Assembly (NCBI GenBank): GCA_018672825.1
Contig: JABHUE010000063.1
Location: 46,387-110,386, forward strand
Origin: Pseudomonadota bacterium
GTDB lineage: Bacteria; Pseudomonadota; Gammaproteobacteria; Arenicellales; UBA868
Direction of reading: 5' to 3'
Length of the DNA stretch: 64,000 bases
Shown here: positions 51,867 to 61,616 of the stretch, piece after piece
Numbering within the stretch: the first letter of the stretch is position 1
Layout of the letters: each line of letters begins with the position of its first letter
Translations under genes and position numbers: made by a program
The notes under the pieces: model-generated
Told to the model about the DNA's origin: nothing
Databases searched by the model: none
The model's input: only the letters and a program-made list of their open reading frames with translations

Positions 51867-52796
51867 TTATTCCAAAGCGCTATCGAGTTGCGGAATGGCC
51901 TCAAATAAATCCGCAACCCAACCAAAATCAGCGACCTGAAAAATAGGCGCCTCTTCATCTTTGTTGATGGCAACGATAACCTTCGAATCCTTCATGCCCG
52001 CGAGATGTTGGATAGCGCCAGAAATACCAACAGCGATATAAACGTTTGGTGCAACGACCTTTCCCGTCTGGCCGACTTGATAATCATTTGGAACATAGCC
52101 GGCGTCGACAGCCGCTCGAGAGGCACCGACTGCTGCCCCCAACTTATCAGCTAACTTTTCAAGGAGCACGAAGTTTTCGGAGCTTTGCATCCCCCGGCCT
52201 CCTGACACGATGATATCTGCCGTCGTTAATTCAGGTCGCTCCGAGCGAGTGAGCTCTTCACCCACAAACTTTGAAAGACCGGCATCTCCACCGCCAGAGA
52301 CGGTCTCAACCGACGCAGCACCGTCCATGCCCACAGCATCGAAAGCGGTCGTCCGAACAGTAATGAGCTTAAGCGCATCGGTCGACCGAACCGTTGCCAT
52401 TGCGTTACCCGCATAAATAGGGCGAATAAATGTATCCTCTGACTCAATCCCGCTGATGTCTGAAATTTGCTGGACATCCAAAAGCGCTGATGCCCGAGGC
52501 AAAATATTTTTCCCGTACGTGGTCGCCGGAGCGAGCACGTGGGAGTAATTGCCTGCTATTGATGCTATCAGCGGCGCGATGTTTTCCGCGAGCCCATCTG
52601 AAAACGAAGGATCATCTGCAGCTAACACGCGCGAGACGCTCCCAACCTTGGATGCTTCGTCAGTCACCGAACTGCAGTCAGCCCCTGCGATCAAAAGATC
52701 TACCTCAGTACCCAGTTCCGCTGCTGCGGTCACTGTGTTCAACGTGGAGGGGCGCAACGTTGAATTATCGTGCTCGCCAATTACAAGAATAGCCAT
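51867..52796 (-). CDS. etfA: Electron-transfer flavoprotein alpha subunit
   Basis: FAD-binding subunit of ETF, which passes electrons from flavin dehydrogenases to the ubiquinone pool. The FAD domain has [55 protein letters not shown] and the ETF-alpha signature [20 protein letters not shown]. 309 residues. It overlaps etfB by one base. It probably serves the DMGDH-like oxidase nearby as well as fatty-acid oxidation; no etf-quinone oxidoreductase is in the window. Confidence 0.97.
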   Translation of the reverse strand: MAILVIGEHDNSTLRPSTLNTVTAAAELGTEVDLLIAGADCSSVTDEASKVGSVSRVLAADDPSFSDGLAENIAPLIASIAGNYSHVLAPATTYGKNILPRASALLDVQQISDISGIESEDTFIRPIYAGNAMATVRSTDALKLITVRTTAFDAVGMDGAASVETVSGGGDAGLSKFVGEELTRSERPELTTADIIVSGGRGMQSSENFVLLEKLADKLGAAVGASRAAVDAGYVPNDYQVGQTGKVVAPNVYIAVGISGAIQHLAGMKDSKVIVAINKDEEAPIFQVADFGWVADLFEAIPQLDSALE

Positions 52797-53545
52797 TAGA
52801 TCACCTTTGCCTCATTTCGTAGTTTTTCAACGAGCTCTTCAGCGCTCGAAACTTTCACACCCGCAGCTCGTGCTGGGGGCTCAATTACCTTTAAAACCTC
52901 AATGCGTGGCGACACATCCACGCCTAAATCATCGGGCGAAAAAGTCTCAAGTGGTTTTTTCTTCGCTTTCATAATATTTGGCAATGATGCGTATCGAGGT
53001 TCATTTAATCGCAAGTCAACCGTGATCACGCATGGGGGTGTCAGATCGATATTTTCAAGACCGCCATCCACCTCACGAGTCACACGAACCGAACCGTCGT
53101 TCACCTCCATTCCAGAAACAAAAGTGCCAATTGACCAGTCAAGAAGTGCAGCCAACATCTGGCCCGTCTGGTTATTGTCGCCATCGATCGCTTGTTTACC
53201 CAAGATGACGAGTCCAGGATTCTCTTTCTCAGTTACCGCTTTGAGCAACTTGGCAACACCGAGCGGCTCGGGTGCCGGATCGGTCTCAATCAAAATCGCC
53301 CGGTCGGCGCCCATTGCCAGAGCCGTACGAAGGGTTTCCTGACTTTGGCTCGGACCCACAGCAACCGCGATGACTTCCTCCGCTTTACCCCCCTCACGTA
53401 GCCGAATAGCCTCTTCAACCGCGATCTCGCAGAACGGGTTCATCGCCATCTTCACATTATTGAGCTCAACGCCCGATTGATCCGCATTAACGCGGACCTT
53501 AATGTTGGCGTCGATCACACGCTTGATCGGGACAAGTACCTTCAT
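52796..53545 (-). CDS. etfB: Electron-transfer flavoprotein beta subunit
   Basis: AMP-binding subunit of ETF. The opening [19 protein letters not shown], the AMP-site block [20 protein letters not shown] and [20 protein letters not shown] are typical. 249 residues (standard). AGAGGT precedes the ATG at 8-base spacing. It diverges from mttB across a spacer that holds inverted repeats. Confidence 0.97.
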   Translation of the reverse strand: MKVLVPIKRVIDANIKVRVNADQSGVELNNVKMAMNPFCEIAVEEAIRLREGGKAEEVIAVAVGPSQSQETLRTALAMGADRAILIETDPAPEPLGVAKLLKAVTEKENPGLVILGKQAIDGDNNQTGQMLAALLDWSIGTFVSGMEVNDGSVRVTREVDGGLENIDLTPPCVITVDLRLNEPRYASLPNIMKAKKKPLETFSPDDLGVDVSPRIEVLKVIEPPARAAGVKVSSAEELVEKLRNEAKVI

Positions 53546-53619
53546 TTCAAATTACCTCTTGTTGGTCTTTTTACATTAACGAGTAAGGGCTCGACCCGCC
53601 ATACTCAGGCCGTTGACAC

Positions 53620-53674
53620 ATTGTATTTTCGCATCAAAGTTTCGTCTACAATTCGCGGAGCATTCACTGAATGC
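53620..53674. promoter_or_regulatory. Divergent promoter/operator candidates between etfB and mttB
   Basis: ATTGTA at 53620-53625 and TACAAT at 53647-53652 are mutual inverted repeats and give a -10 box on each strand. On the minus strand TAGACG (53643-53648) is a -35 candidate at 17-base spacing. On the plus strand the -10 is followed by a 15-base palindrome, GCATTCA-C-TGAATGC (53660-53674), at the expected transcription start of mttB. A shared regulator of etfBA and mttB would fit but is inferred. Confidence 0.4.
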
Positions 53675-53821
53675 GTTGGGGATATTTTAAACGGACTCCA
53701 ACCGCGAGACATCTATTTGTGGCATTTCTGTCGACTCCAACAAAGCAGATGTCGCGCTGCCGGCAGTCTTTGTAGAGTTCTCGATTGATAATTAGCAGAA
53801 TATACCTTCAGGGATCTGAAA

Positions 53822-55363
53822 ATGACTGAGACCAAGCGCCGACAACGAGGCAACGCCCGAGCAGACCGAAGAGCCAAGAGAGAGCGATCGACCCGAGCCA
53901 GTGTCCCATTTATCACCCGACGGGTCCCCACATTTGAACTCGCCAGCGAAGAAGTACTCGCCCTGATCGAGAATAACGCAGACACGGTGCTCGAAACAAT
54001 TGGCATCGACTTTCGAGATGATCCGTTAGCTCTGGATCTACTCAAACAGGCCGGTGCGTCCGTCGAGGGAGAGCGTGTTAGGTTTCCAAAAGGGATGTGT
54101 CGAGAGATAATTTCATCGAGCGCCCCTGCTGAATTTACGCAACACGCCCGAAATCCGGACCGGAGTGTCCGAATTGGCGGAAATCACACGGTGCTCGTAC
54201 CGGCATACGGGTCGCCGTTTGTGCATGACCTCGATAAGGGTCGTCGATACGCCACTCTAAGTGATTTTGAGAACTTCACTCGACTCGCCTATATGAGTCC
54301 ATCGCTGCACCACTCCGGTGGCACATTATGTGAGCCGGTAGATCTGCCGGTGAACAAACGCCATCTGGACATGATTTACAGTCATCTACGATGGTCAGAC
54401 AAACCATTCATGGGCTCTGTCACTCATCCGGATCGAGCGCAGGACACCGTTGATATGGCGAAGATTGCATTTGGGGATGACTTCTTGGACACGCATTGTG
54501 CAATTACCAGTCTTATCAACGCTAATTCACCAATGACTTTCGATGCGACCATGCTCGGAGCTGCCCGTGTTTATGCGGAAAACAACCAGGCTACGGTTAT
54601 CTCTCCGTTCATTCTTTCGGGTGCGATGTCACCCGTCACCATCGTGGGTACGTGCACGCAGATTCTTGCAGAGGCACTCGCCGGGATATGTTTCACCCAA
54701 CTTACCCGCAAAGGAGCCCCGGTTATCTTCGGGACATTCTCGAGCGCGGTTTCGATGCAGTCAGGTGCCCCCACCTTTGGGACACCCGAGCCATCAATGG
54801 TCATCTTCATATGCGCCGCACTGGCCCGAAGATTGGGCGTACCGTTTCGCAGTGGTGGCGGACTCTGTGGCTCCAAACTGCCGGATGCGCAGGCCGCATA
54901 CGAAGCGGCCAATACGTTACAAAGCGCCATGCTTGCCGGCGTCAACTTCATGCTCCACACGGCAGGTTGGTTGGAAGGTGGCCTCGCCATGGGCTACGAG
55001 AAATTTATACTCGATGCAGACCAGGCCGGAATGATCGAAGTCTTTTTATCTGGCGTTGACGCCTCGGAAAATGGGCAAGCAATGGACGCGCTCGCAACAG
55101 TCGGTCCAGGGAATCACTTCTTAGGGTGTGAACACACGCAGGCCAACTTTGAAACCGCTTTTTATCGATCAACAACGGCGGATAACAATAGCTTTGAACA
55201 ATGGCAATCGGAAGGAGCTCTCGACGCTGCGCAACGGGCCAATAGTACCTGGAAAAAAATGTTGGATGAGTATGAAGCGCCCCCTATTGATGAGGGCATG
55301 GACGAAGCGCTTCGCGAATTTGTCATGACCAAAAAAAATGCCGTGCCTGACTCCAACATTTAA
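53822..55363 (+). CDS. Trimethylamine methyltransferase (MttB) family protein, non-pyrrolysine
   Basis: 513 residues of the MttB family, preceded by AGGGA at 8-base spacing. A basic N-terminus (KRRQRGNARADRRAKRERS) is followed by the TIM-barrel methyltransferase; blocks such as GTLCEPVDLP, HCAITSLINANSPMTFD and FRSGGGLCGSKLPDAQAAYE are recognised family features. There is no in-frame TAG, so it lacks pyrrolysine and is unlikely to demethylate trimethylamine itself. Non-Pyl members such as MtgB act on glycine betaine or related quaternary amines. The corrinoid partner protein and its activator are not nearby, so the methyl acceptor is unknown. Confidence 0.82.
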   Translation: MTETKRRQRGNARADRRAKRERSTRASVPFITRRVPTFELASEEVLALIENNADTVLETIGIDFRDDPLALDLLKQAGASVEGERVRFPKGMCREIISSSAPAEFTQHARNPDRSVRIGGNHTVLVPAYGSPFVHDLDKGRRYATLSDFENFTRLAYMSPSLHHSGGTLCEPVDLPVNKRHLDMIYSHLRWSDKPFMGSVTHPDRAQDTVDMAKIAFGDDFLDTHCAITSLINANSPMTFDATMLGAARVYAENNQATVISPFILSGAMSPVTIVGTCTQILAEALAGICFTQLTRKGAPVIFGTFSSAVSMQSGAPTFGTPEPSMVIFICAALARRLGVPFRSGGGLCGSKLPDAQAAYEAANTLQSAMLAGVNFMLHTAGWLEGGLAMGYEKFILDADQAGMIEVFLSGVDASENGQAMDALATVGPGNHFLGCEHTQANFETAFYRSTTADNNSFEQWQSEGALDAAQRANSTWKKMLDEYEAPPIDEGMDEALREFVMTKKNAVPDSNI

Positions 55364-55387
55364 TCGATCGAATTGAGTGGCGAGTGG

Positions 55388-56092
55388 TCAGGCAAATTCA
55401 ATAATAACGCGTCGGTTTTGCTTACCCTTTTTTTCAATCTTTCGAACTTTCACGGCCCCGATTTCGCCTGATCGGGATACATGGGTGCCGCCACAGGGCT
55501 GCAGATCGATTCCCTGAAAATTAACCAGCCGGACGTCGCCGTCACCAATTGGCGGACTTACTGACATTGTTCTTACGAGTTCGGGCTGGTCACGCAATTC
55601 TTGTCCTGAGATCCAGCGAAGTTCCATCGGCTGATCACTCGAGATCAATTTCTCGAGCGCGCACTGAATCGCTTCCTTATCGGGGGGCGTGGGTAGATCA
55701 AAATCAAGGCGTGCTCGACCATCGGAAACCGACCCACCCGTCACCGGCGCATCAATCACTGCACAAAGCATATGCATGCAACTGTGCATCCGCATCAACC
55801 GATATCTGCGATCCCAGTTAATGCTTGCAATCACCGTTTCGCCGATTTCAGGAAGAGCGTCGCCCTGCTCGTGCAGATGAAGGTGGACTCCGGTATCGCG
55901 ATGCAACACGGTACCGTCTACCGCGATCGTTCGACCCTCACTCGTCACAATGCGTCCGATATCGCCAGGCTGCCCGCCGCCCTGAGCGTAAAACACTGTA
56001 CGATCGAGAACAATGCCGTTATCAACGACATCAACAACGGTTGCCGAACACTCTTTTAAATAAGCGTCATGCTGGAATAGTTTTTCGGTCAT
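55388..56092 (-). CDS. AlaX-type alanyl-tRNA editing protein
   Basis: Stand-alone domain related to the AlaRS editing region, which hydrolyses mischarged Ser- or Gly-tRNA-Ala. Zinc ligands are the HxxxH at residues 103-107 (HSCMH) and the later CGGTHV. The start MTEKLFQHDAYLKECSATV was chosen; upstream codons overlap the preceding gene. 234 residues, the AlaX-M size. It follows the DMGDH-like gene by four bases and is surely in one transcript with it; why an editing factor sits there is unclear. Confidence 0.85.
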   Translation of the reverse strand: MTEKLFQHDAYLKECSATVVDVVDNGIVLDRTVFYAQGGGQPGDIGRIVTSEGRTIAVDGTVLHRDTGVHLHLHEQGDALPEIGETVIASINWDRRYRLMRMHSCMHMLCAVIDAPVTGGSVSDGRARLDFDLPTPPDKEAIQCALEKLISSDQPMELRWISGQELRDQPELVRTMSVSPPIGDGDVRLVNFQGIDLQPCGGTHVSRSGEIGAVKVRKIEKKGKQNRRVIIEFA

Positions 56093-56096
56093 CAGT

Positions 56097-58544
56097 TTAC
56101 GCGCGAACCCTCTCTGATCTCGGATCGTACATGGGCGATAAACTGGCCTTTGCCGCGATTCTCTCTCCGGCCACCTCCACTTCCCAATTCCCCTCAGAAA
56201 CAAAAGCGCGATCAACGCCAGACTCATGAGAAACGTAACCTAGTCCAATACAGCCACCTAACGAATGGCCATACATTCCCGACGTGGTCCGGCCCACTCG
56301 CTCACCGTCCCGCCAGATGGGTTCCTCGTGATAAAGCATCTGATCAGGCTCCTGCAGCAAGAACTGAACCATTCTTCTGCTCGGGAGGCTGTCAGCCGCG
56401 CGCGAAAGCGCCTCACGCCCACGAAATCCCTCCGACTTATTCCAATCAATAGCGAAACCCAATCCTGCCTGAAGTGGATCATCATCAGGACCAATGTCGT
56501 GACCCCAGTGACGGTAGGCTTTTTCAATCCGCAGACTATTGAGCGCGTGCAGGCCGGCTGGCGCGAGGTCAAACGCCTCTCCTTTTTCTTTCAAGAGATC
56601 AAAGATTCCGAGCGCAAAATCACTGGGCACGTACAGCTCCCATCCCAGCTCTCCAACGTAAGAGATCCGACTCGCCCTTACGAGACCGTAACCCATCTCT
56701 ATTTCTTGGGAGGTACCAAACTCAAATGCTTCATTGGACAGATTTGCGGGAGTCATTTGTGCAAGCAGCTCTCTCGACTTAGGGCCCATTATGCTAAGAA
56801 CACCATATCCAGCGGTCACATCAGTCACATAGGCCCGCTCATCGGCTCTTATGCTTTCCCTTAGCCAGTATAGGTCCCTCATTTGAGATGCAGCCGCGGT
56901 CACGACAAGATACTGATCTTCCGATATTCGGGTCACCGTAAGATCAGATTCAATTCCCCCTTGATCGTTAAGCCATTGGGTGTAAACCACTTTGCCCGGC
57001 GCAACATCCACCTGATTGGCGCCAACGCGATTTAACACCTTGCAAGCATCTGGTCCCTGCAATAGAAACTTGCCAAACGAGCTCATATCAAAAACACCAA
57101 CACGCTCCCTGACCGCGCAATGTTCAGATGCCGAGAAAGGGAACCAGTTTTGTTTTTTAAAACTGTACTCATAAACCGGATCTATCCCACTGGGTGCAAA
57201 CCAGTTCGCCCGCTCCCAGCCCGCTGTTTCTCCAAAACAAGCGCCATGCGCCTTCAATCGAAGATGAAACGGAGAGGTTCGAACACCGCGTGCGCTTTCA
57301 GGCTGTCTGAAAGGCCAATGCATGGCATACAAAAGACCGAGCGCTTCAACCGTGCGATCATGCAAATAGTGTTTATTTTTTTGAAAAGGCATCATCCGCC
57401 GAATATCAACATCCCATAAATCCATCGGTGCCCGCCCTTTAACAATCCATTCTGCCAAGACCTTACCGGCACCACCAGCAGATTGGATTCCAATTGAGTT
57501 AAAGCCTGCTGCTACAAAGAAATTAGACACTTCAGGTGATGGACCCAAAAAATAACGATTGTCGGGCGTGAAGCTCTCGGGGCCGTTAAAGAAAATCTTA
57601 ATTCCGGTTTCGCCAAGAATTGGGATTCGATCAATTGCATATCCCAATTGCTCCTCAATATGATCGACGTCTTCAGGCAAGGTCCCGAACTCAAAATCGT
57701 CCGGAATCCCCTCCATACCCCAAGGTTTTGCAACTGGTTCAAACATTCCAACCATGAGCTTGCCGGCTTCTTCTTTATAATAATTGCATGCCGAGGGTTC
57801 CCGAACGACGGGTAAGTCACGCGGCAAATCAGGGATGGGTTCAGTGACGACATAAAAATGTTCGGCCGCATGGAGCGGCACTGAGACACCCGCCATCTCT
57901 CCCACCTGCCTTCCCCACATCCCGGCACAGTTAACAACAAAGTCGCATTCAATTCGCCCTTGATCAGTAATCACAGCATGCACTCGGCCACTCTTTTTTT
58001 CTAAACTGGTTGCCTGTGTTTTCTCGAGGATTTTGACTCCTTTATTCCGCGCCCCGCGAGCTAAAGCCTGCGTGGTGTCTATTGGATTGGTTTGGCCATC
58101 GCGCGGTAAAAACACCGCGCCCACCAGATTTTCGGTGGTCATAATCGGATAAAGTTTTAGCGCCTCTTCTGGCGTTATGACCTCGACCTCAAGACCAAAA
58201 CAACTCGCCATTGAGGCGCCACGCTTTAGCTCCTCAAACCGCTCGGGGTCCGTTGCCAGACTCAAGGATCCGTTCTGACGAAATCCGGTGGCCTGACCTG
58301 TAAGACTTTCGAGGTTCGCATAAAGATCAGTCGTATACTGCGCCATCCGCGTTAAATTTTGGGTCGCGCGCAGCTGTCCGACTAACCCAGCGGCATGCCA
58401 GGTCGTCCCACTCGTTAACGACTTGCGCTCAATCAATACAACATCAGTCCATCCTAACTCTGCAAGATGATAGGCAACGCTACAGCCGATAACACCGCCA
58501 CCAATAATGACGACTTGTGCCCTATCGGGGCATTCATTTGACAT
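56097..58544 (-). CDS. Sarcosine/dimethylglycine dehydrogenase-like flavoprotein with GcvT domain
   Basis: 815 residues. The N-terminal DAO-type FAD domain has GGGVIG (15-20), and H50 in SGTTWHAAGL is equivalent to the covalent-FAD histidine of DMGDH and sarcosine dehydrogenase. An FAO-type middle domain follows, then a GcvT-like folate-binding domain and its C-terminal barrel. Such enzymes oxidise N-methyl groups and pass the formaldehyde unit to tetrahydrofolate, with electrons going to ETF, which is encoded nearby. The start MSNECPDRAQ follows a strong GGAGGGA. Exact substrate (dimethylglycine, sarcosine or another) cannot be told from sequence. Confidence 0.88.
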   Translation of the reverse strand: MSNECPDRAQVVIIGGGVIGCSVAYHLAELGWTDVVLIERKSLTSGTTWHAAGLVGQLRATQNLTRMAQYTTDLYANLESLTGQATGFRQNGSLSLATDPERFEELKRGASMASCFGLEVEVITPEEALKLYPIMTTENLVGAVFLPRDGQTNPIDTTQALARGARNKGVKILEKTQATSLEKKSGRVHAVITDQGRIECDFVVNCAGMWGRQVGEMAGVSVPLHAAEHFYVVTEPIPDLPRDLPVVREPSACNYYKEEAGKLMVGMFEPVAKPWGMEGIPDDFEFGTLPEDVDHIEEQLGYAIDRIPILGETGIKIFFNGPESFTPDNRYFLGPSPEVSNFFVAAGFNSIGIQSAGGAGKVLAEWIVKGRAPMDLWDVDIRRMMPFQKNKHYLHDRTVEALGLLYAMHWPFRQPESARGVRTSPFHLRLKAHGACFGETAGWERANWFAPSGIDPVYEYSFKKQNWFPFSASEHCAVRERVGVFDMSSFGKFLLQGPDACKVLNRVGANQVDVAPGKVVYTQWLNDQGGIESDLTVTRISEDQYLVVTAAASQMRDLYWLRESIRADERAYVTDVTAGYGVLSIMGPKSRELLAQMTPANLSNEAFEFGTSQEIEMGYGLVRASRISYVGELGWELYVPSDFALGIFDLLKEKGEAFDLAPAGLHALNSLRIEKAYRHWGHDIGPDDDPLQAGLGFAIDWNKSEGFRGREALSRAADSLPSRRMVQFLLQEPDQMLYHEEPIWRDGERVGRTTSGMYGHSLGGCIGLGYVSHESGVDRAFVSEGNWEVEVAGERIAAKASLSPMYDPRSERVRA

Positions 58545-58588
58545 ATTCCCTCCAAAACGATGTGCGAGATCCAATAACGTCCGATCAA

Positions 58589-58643
58589 AACCACTCGTGG
58601 TTGACTGATTTTGAGTCTAGAAAGTCAATGCTGATCGGGTCAA
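58589..58643 (-). promoter_or_regulatory. Candidate promoter and operator of DMGDH-like gene
   Basis: On the minus strand TTGACC (58638-58643), 18 bases, TAGACT (58614-58619). Just downstream lies an inverted repeat AACCAC-TC-GTGGTT (58589-58602), near +5 to +18, where a repressor would block transcription. It is in the spacer to the divergent Ada-like gene, so it might act on both. By eye. Confidence 0.4.
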
Positions 58644-58701
58644 GCAAAATTGCAAGAATCGGGTTGCTATCGGTTTGGTGAAACCAATATCCTCTACCCC
58701 T

Positions 58702-59568
58702 ATGGCTAGTTCAAAATCCACCCTCTTGAGAGACTACCAGCTCGCAACCCGGGCGATTGAGTTTATTGAGGCCCATGCTGACGAGCAACCTGATCTGAAA
58801 CGGGTCGCTGGCACGCTTGGACTGAGCGCCTCAGCCATGAATCGGCTATTTTCACGCTGGGTTGGCATTAGTCCCAAACGCTTCCTGCAGTCTCTGACGC
58901 TGAATCATAGCCAATGCGATCTGAGAGCGGGCCTCAGCAATACGTCTTCCGCTTTGGAGAGTGGCTTATCCGGATCAAGTCGGCTACACGATTTATTTCT
59001 TACCTTCCACGGAATGTCGCCCGGAGATTTTAAACGAGAAGGCAAAGATCTAGAAATCCGGTATGGACAGCACACAACCCCGTTTGGGATCTGCCTAATC
59101 GGATTAACCGATAAAGGAATTTGCTGGCTTTCTTTTCATGACGGCAGCTTCAAGAAAGACTTGCATTCGCTCGGCACGACCTGGCCCGGTGCTGTGTTAA
59201 TCCACGATCAATCGGCTACTCAAGATATTGTAAAAACTATTTTTCCGGGCAAAGGACAATTACCGAATAAACCCCTTGCCGTGCTAGTGAAAGGATCTGC
59301 ATTTCAGCTTCAAGTCTGGCGCGCACTATTGGGTATACCGCTTGGCAGCACCATTGCGTACGGAGAACTTGCCGCTCGGATAGATCGCCCCAACGCCGTC
59401 AGGGCACTTGGAACCGCAGTTGGCCAAAATGCGATTTCTTTTTTAATACCCTGCCACCGCGTGGTGAGAGCTGGCGGTCACTTTGGTCAGTATCGTTGGG
59501 GCTCAAAACGAAAAAAAACGATTCTTACTTGGGAGTCTTTAGCAATCGATCGAGATTCAAGATTTTAA
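58702..59568 (+). CDS. Ada-like protein: AraC-type HTH plus O6-alkylguanine methyltransferase
   Basis: 288 residues. The N-terminal helix-turn-helix (about 10-110) is AraC-like (LGLSASAMNRLFSRWVGISPKRFLQ). The C-terminal alkyltransferase has FQLQVWRALLGIPLG and the active-site Cys251 in PCHRVV. The Ada zinc-binding N-terminal domain that senses methylphosphotriesters is absent, so it may not act as the classical adaptive regulator. The ATG was chosen; a TTG start nine codons upstream is possible. It diverges from the DMGDH-like gene, and the stop overlaps that of the SLC13-like gene. Confidence 0.88.
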   Translation: MASSKSTLLRDYQLATRAIEFIEAHADEQPDLKRVAGTLGLSASAMNRLFSRWVGISPKRFLQSLTLNHSQCDLRAGLSNTSSALESGLSGSSRLHDLFLTFHGMSPGDFKREGKDLEIRYGQHTTPFGICLIGLTDKGICWLSFHDGSFKKDLHSLGTTWPGAVLIHDQSATQDIVKTIFPGKGQLPNKPLAVLVKGSAFQLQVWRALLGIPLGSTIAYGELAARIDRPNAVRALGTAVGQNAISFLIPCHRVVRAGGHFGQYRWGSKRKKTILTWESLAIDRDSRF

Positions 59569-61421
59569 AAAAGAAGATTCAACATCACCATCATGATCAC
59601 AAGGAACAGGATCGTCATCATGCCGCCCGCCTTTATAAAATCAGTTACCCGATAACCACCTGGCCCCATGATCAGTGCATTAACCTGATGAGTCGGTATC
59701 AGAAACGAGTTTGAAGTTGCCAAGGCAACGGTTAGCGCGAAAACTGCTGGATCTCCGCCAGCGCCGACAGCGATATTGACCGCGAGCGGCACCAATAAAA
59801 CGGTCGCGCCGACATTAGACATCAGCAACGTAAAAATGGTCGCGAGCACTGCGACCATAGTCTGTAGGACCCAAATAGGGACATCTCCCATCATCACCAG
59901 GGTCTGCTGCGCAATCCACGCTGCGGTTCCGGTGGTTTCGACCGCCAGACCGAGCGGAATCAGGCTCGCAAGCAAGAACACGCTCTGCCATCCAATCGAT
60001 TGATATGCTTCATCGATTCGAAGCACGCCAGAAATAATCATGCCAATAGCGCCAGTCATCAGCGCGGCTGACAGTAGCATATCCGAAAATAGAATCAGTC
60101 CAAGCGTAATTACGAAAAAGATAATCGCGTGTGGAAGTTTATTCGGGCGCGTATCGTCTCTCGGAAAATCGGTCACAACCGCGAAGTCATTATTCTCTGC
60201 TATCGGGGCAATATTTTTCCACCGGGCATGAAGCACGAGCGTATCTCCCGCCTGGACCACAAACTCGGGTAGATCTCGGTCAATGACCTGATCGATCCGG
60301 AAAATGGCCAAAACGGTCGCTCCGTATCTTTGGCGTACCGCAAGCTCTTTTATCGATTGCCCAATCACATTAGAGTCTGGTGGCACGACAACTTCCGTAA
60401 TTCCTGCCGCCGTCGGACTCAAAATTTCAGAGAAAACATCCATCTCTTTGCTGAGTTCAAGGGCCTGGTCTCGACAAAAAGCCTCCACTGATTCCAGTGG
60501 ACCCATAATGGCGAGGTCAGTACCCTCCCAAAGTGGAGTATCGCCTGAAGGCGCTACCGTAAGCTCGTCACCGGTACGGACGGCGACGATCCACCCTCCC
60601 CGACCCGCACTACCAATCTCCGATATCAGCGTCCCCGCGAGAGGACTATCGGCTGTTATTCGAGCCTCAAAAACCTGGCCCGAGATACCATACACCTCTG
60701 AGAAGTACTGCAAGGTGCTACCCATTTCTTGAGGCTTGTCTTTTACTACCGGAAGCACGTAACGCCCTAAGAAAATAAAATACAAAATTCCGCTGACCAA
60801 CATCACCAGACCAATTGGCGAAACCGAAAACAAAGAGAAACTTTGCATCTGATCAACCGTCGAGGGAAGGGTGCGATTTGAGGTTTGAATCAGATCGTTT
60901 AATAAGATGAGCGGGCTTGAGCCAACCATCGTCATGGTCCCACCTAAAATCGCACAAAAACCCATTGGCATTAACAGTCGCGAGATCGGCAGATTTCCGC
61001 GTCGAGCAATTCGCGTGACAACCGGCAAAAACAACGCAGCAGCACCGATATTCTGCATAAAGCTAGAAATAACACCTACGGTTGCAGAGATAATCGCGAT
61101 AATTCGACTCTCTGTCCGGCCGCCATATTTAAGAATCTTGCCGGCCAATTGACTCATAATGCCGGTCTTATCCAAACCTGCGCCAATAATCATCACTGCG
61201 ATAATTGAAATAACCGCGTTACTGGAGAATCCGTCAAAGAGGTGTTCAACCGGAATCAGGCCATCGTAACCCGGGAGCATTGACGTCAGCCCTAACAAAA
61301 CCATGATGCAGACCGCCGCAACATCAACGCGCACCACTTCGAAAGCAAAAAGAAAGATAGTAAGGCCCAAGATGCCCATCACCGCCACCATTTCCGCGGT
61401 GAGTACGATTGTCTCGGTCAA
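59565..61421 (-). CDS. SLC13/DASS-family transporter with two RCK_C domains
   Basis: 618 residues. Hydrophobic segments run from about 10 to 215 and again from about 410 to 615, separated by two cytoplasmic TrkA-C/RCK_C domains (about 250-330 and 340-400). Conserved features are FMQNIGAAALFLPVVTRIARR, GGTMTMVGSSPLILLND and the late TLLMSNVGATVLLVPLAVNIAV. This layout is common in marine and cyanobacterial sulfate or dicarboxylate transporters, but the substrate is unknown. The start is TTG, supported by AGGAGG four bases upstream. Confidence 0.87.
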   Translation of the reverse strand: MTETIVLTAEMVAVMGILGLTIFLFAFEVVRVDVAAVCIMVLLGLTSMLPGYDGLIPVEHLFDGFSSNAVISIIAVMIIGAGLDKTGIMSQLAGKILKYGGRTESRIIAIISATVGVISSFMQNIGAAALFLPVVTRIARRGNLPISRLLMPMGFCAILGGTMTMVGSSPLILLNDLIQTSNRTLPSTVDQMQSFSLFSVSPIGLVMLVSGILYFIFLGRYVLPVVKDKPQEMGSTLQYFSEVYGISGQVFEARITADSPLAGTLISEIGSAGRGGWIVAVRTGDELTVAPSGDTPLWEGTDLAIMGPLESVEAFCRDQALELSKEMDVFSEILSPTAAGITEVVVPPDSNVIGQSIKELAVRQRYGATVLAIFRIDQVIDRDLPEFVVQAGDTLVLHARWKNIAPIAENNDFAVVTDFPRDDTRPNKLPHAIIFFVITLGLILFSDMLLSAALMTGAIGMIISGVLRIDEAYQSIGWQSVFLLASLIPLGLAVETTGTAAWIAQQTLVMMGDVPIWVLQTMVAVLATIFTLLMSNVGATVLLVPLAVNIAVGAGGDPAVFALTVALATSNSFLIPTHQVNALIMGPGGYRVTDFIKAGGMMTILFLVIMMVMLNLLF

Positions 61422-61616
61422 AAGGCCTCCTCAAGGTAAGAATCGACCCAAAGGTCGCTAAATCCAGCGCGAAAAATATACCACACGATGGCGGCGGAAC
61501 ATCGGCTTTTCTTATCCATAAATTTTATAAGATCGCGTCAAAATCTTTATGCTCTCCAAAGAAAGCTCGAACCTGGATTACAACCACGAGGCATTTATTC
61601 TTCTAAAATACAGACT

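Noticed and set aside
54543..55059. Open frames of over 130 codons overlapping mttB in other frames
   Set aside because: They lie entirely inside a well-supported MttB-family gene and show no motif or ribosome site.
53822..55363. Possible pyrrolysine-containing MttB
   Set aside because: The gene is open over 513 codons with no in-frame TAG, so pyrrolysine is not encoded.
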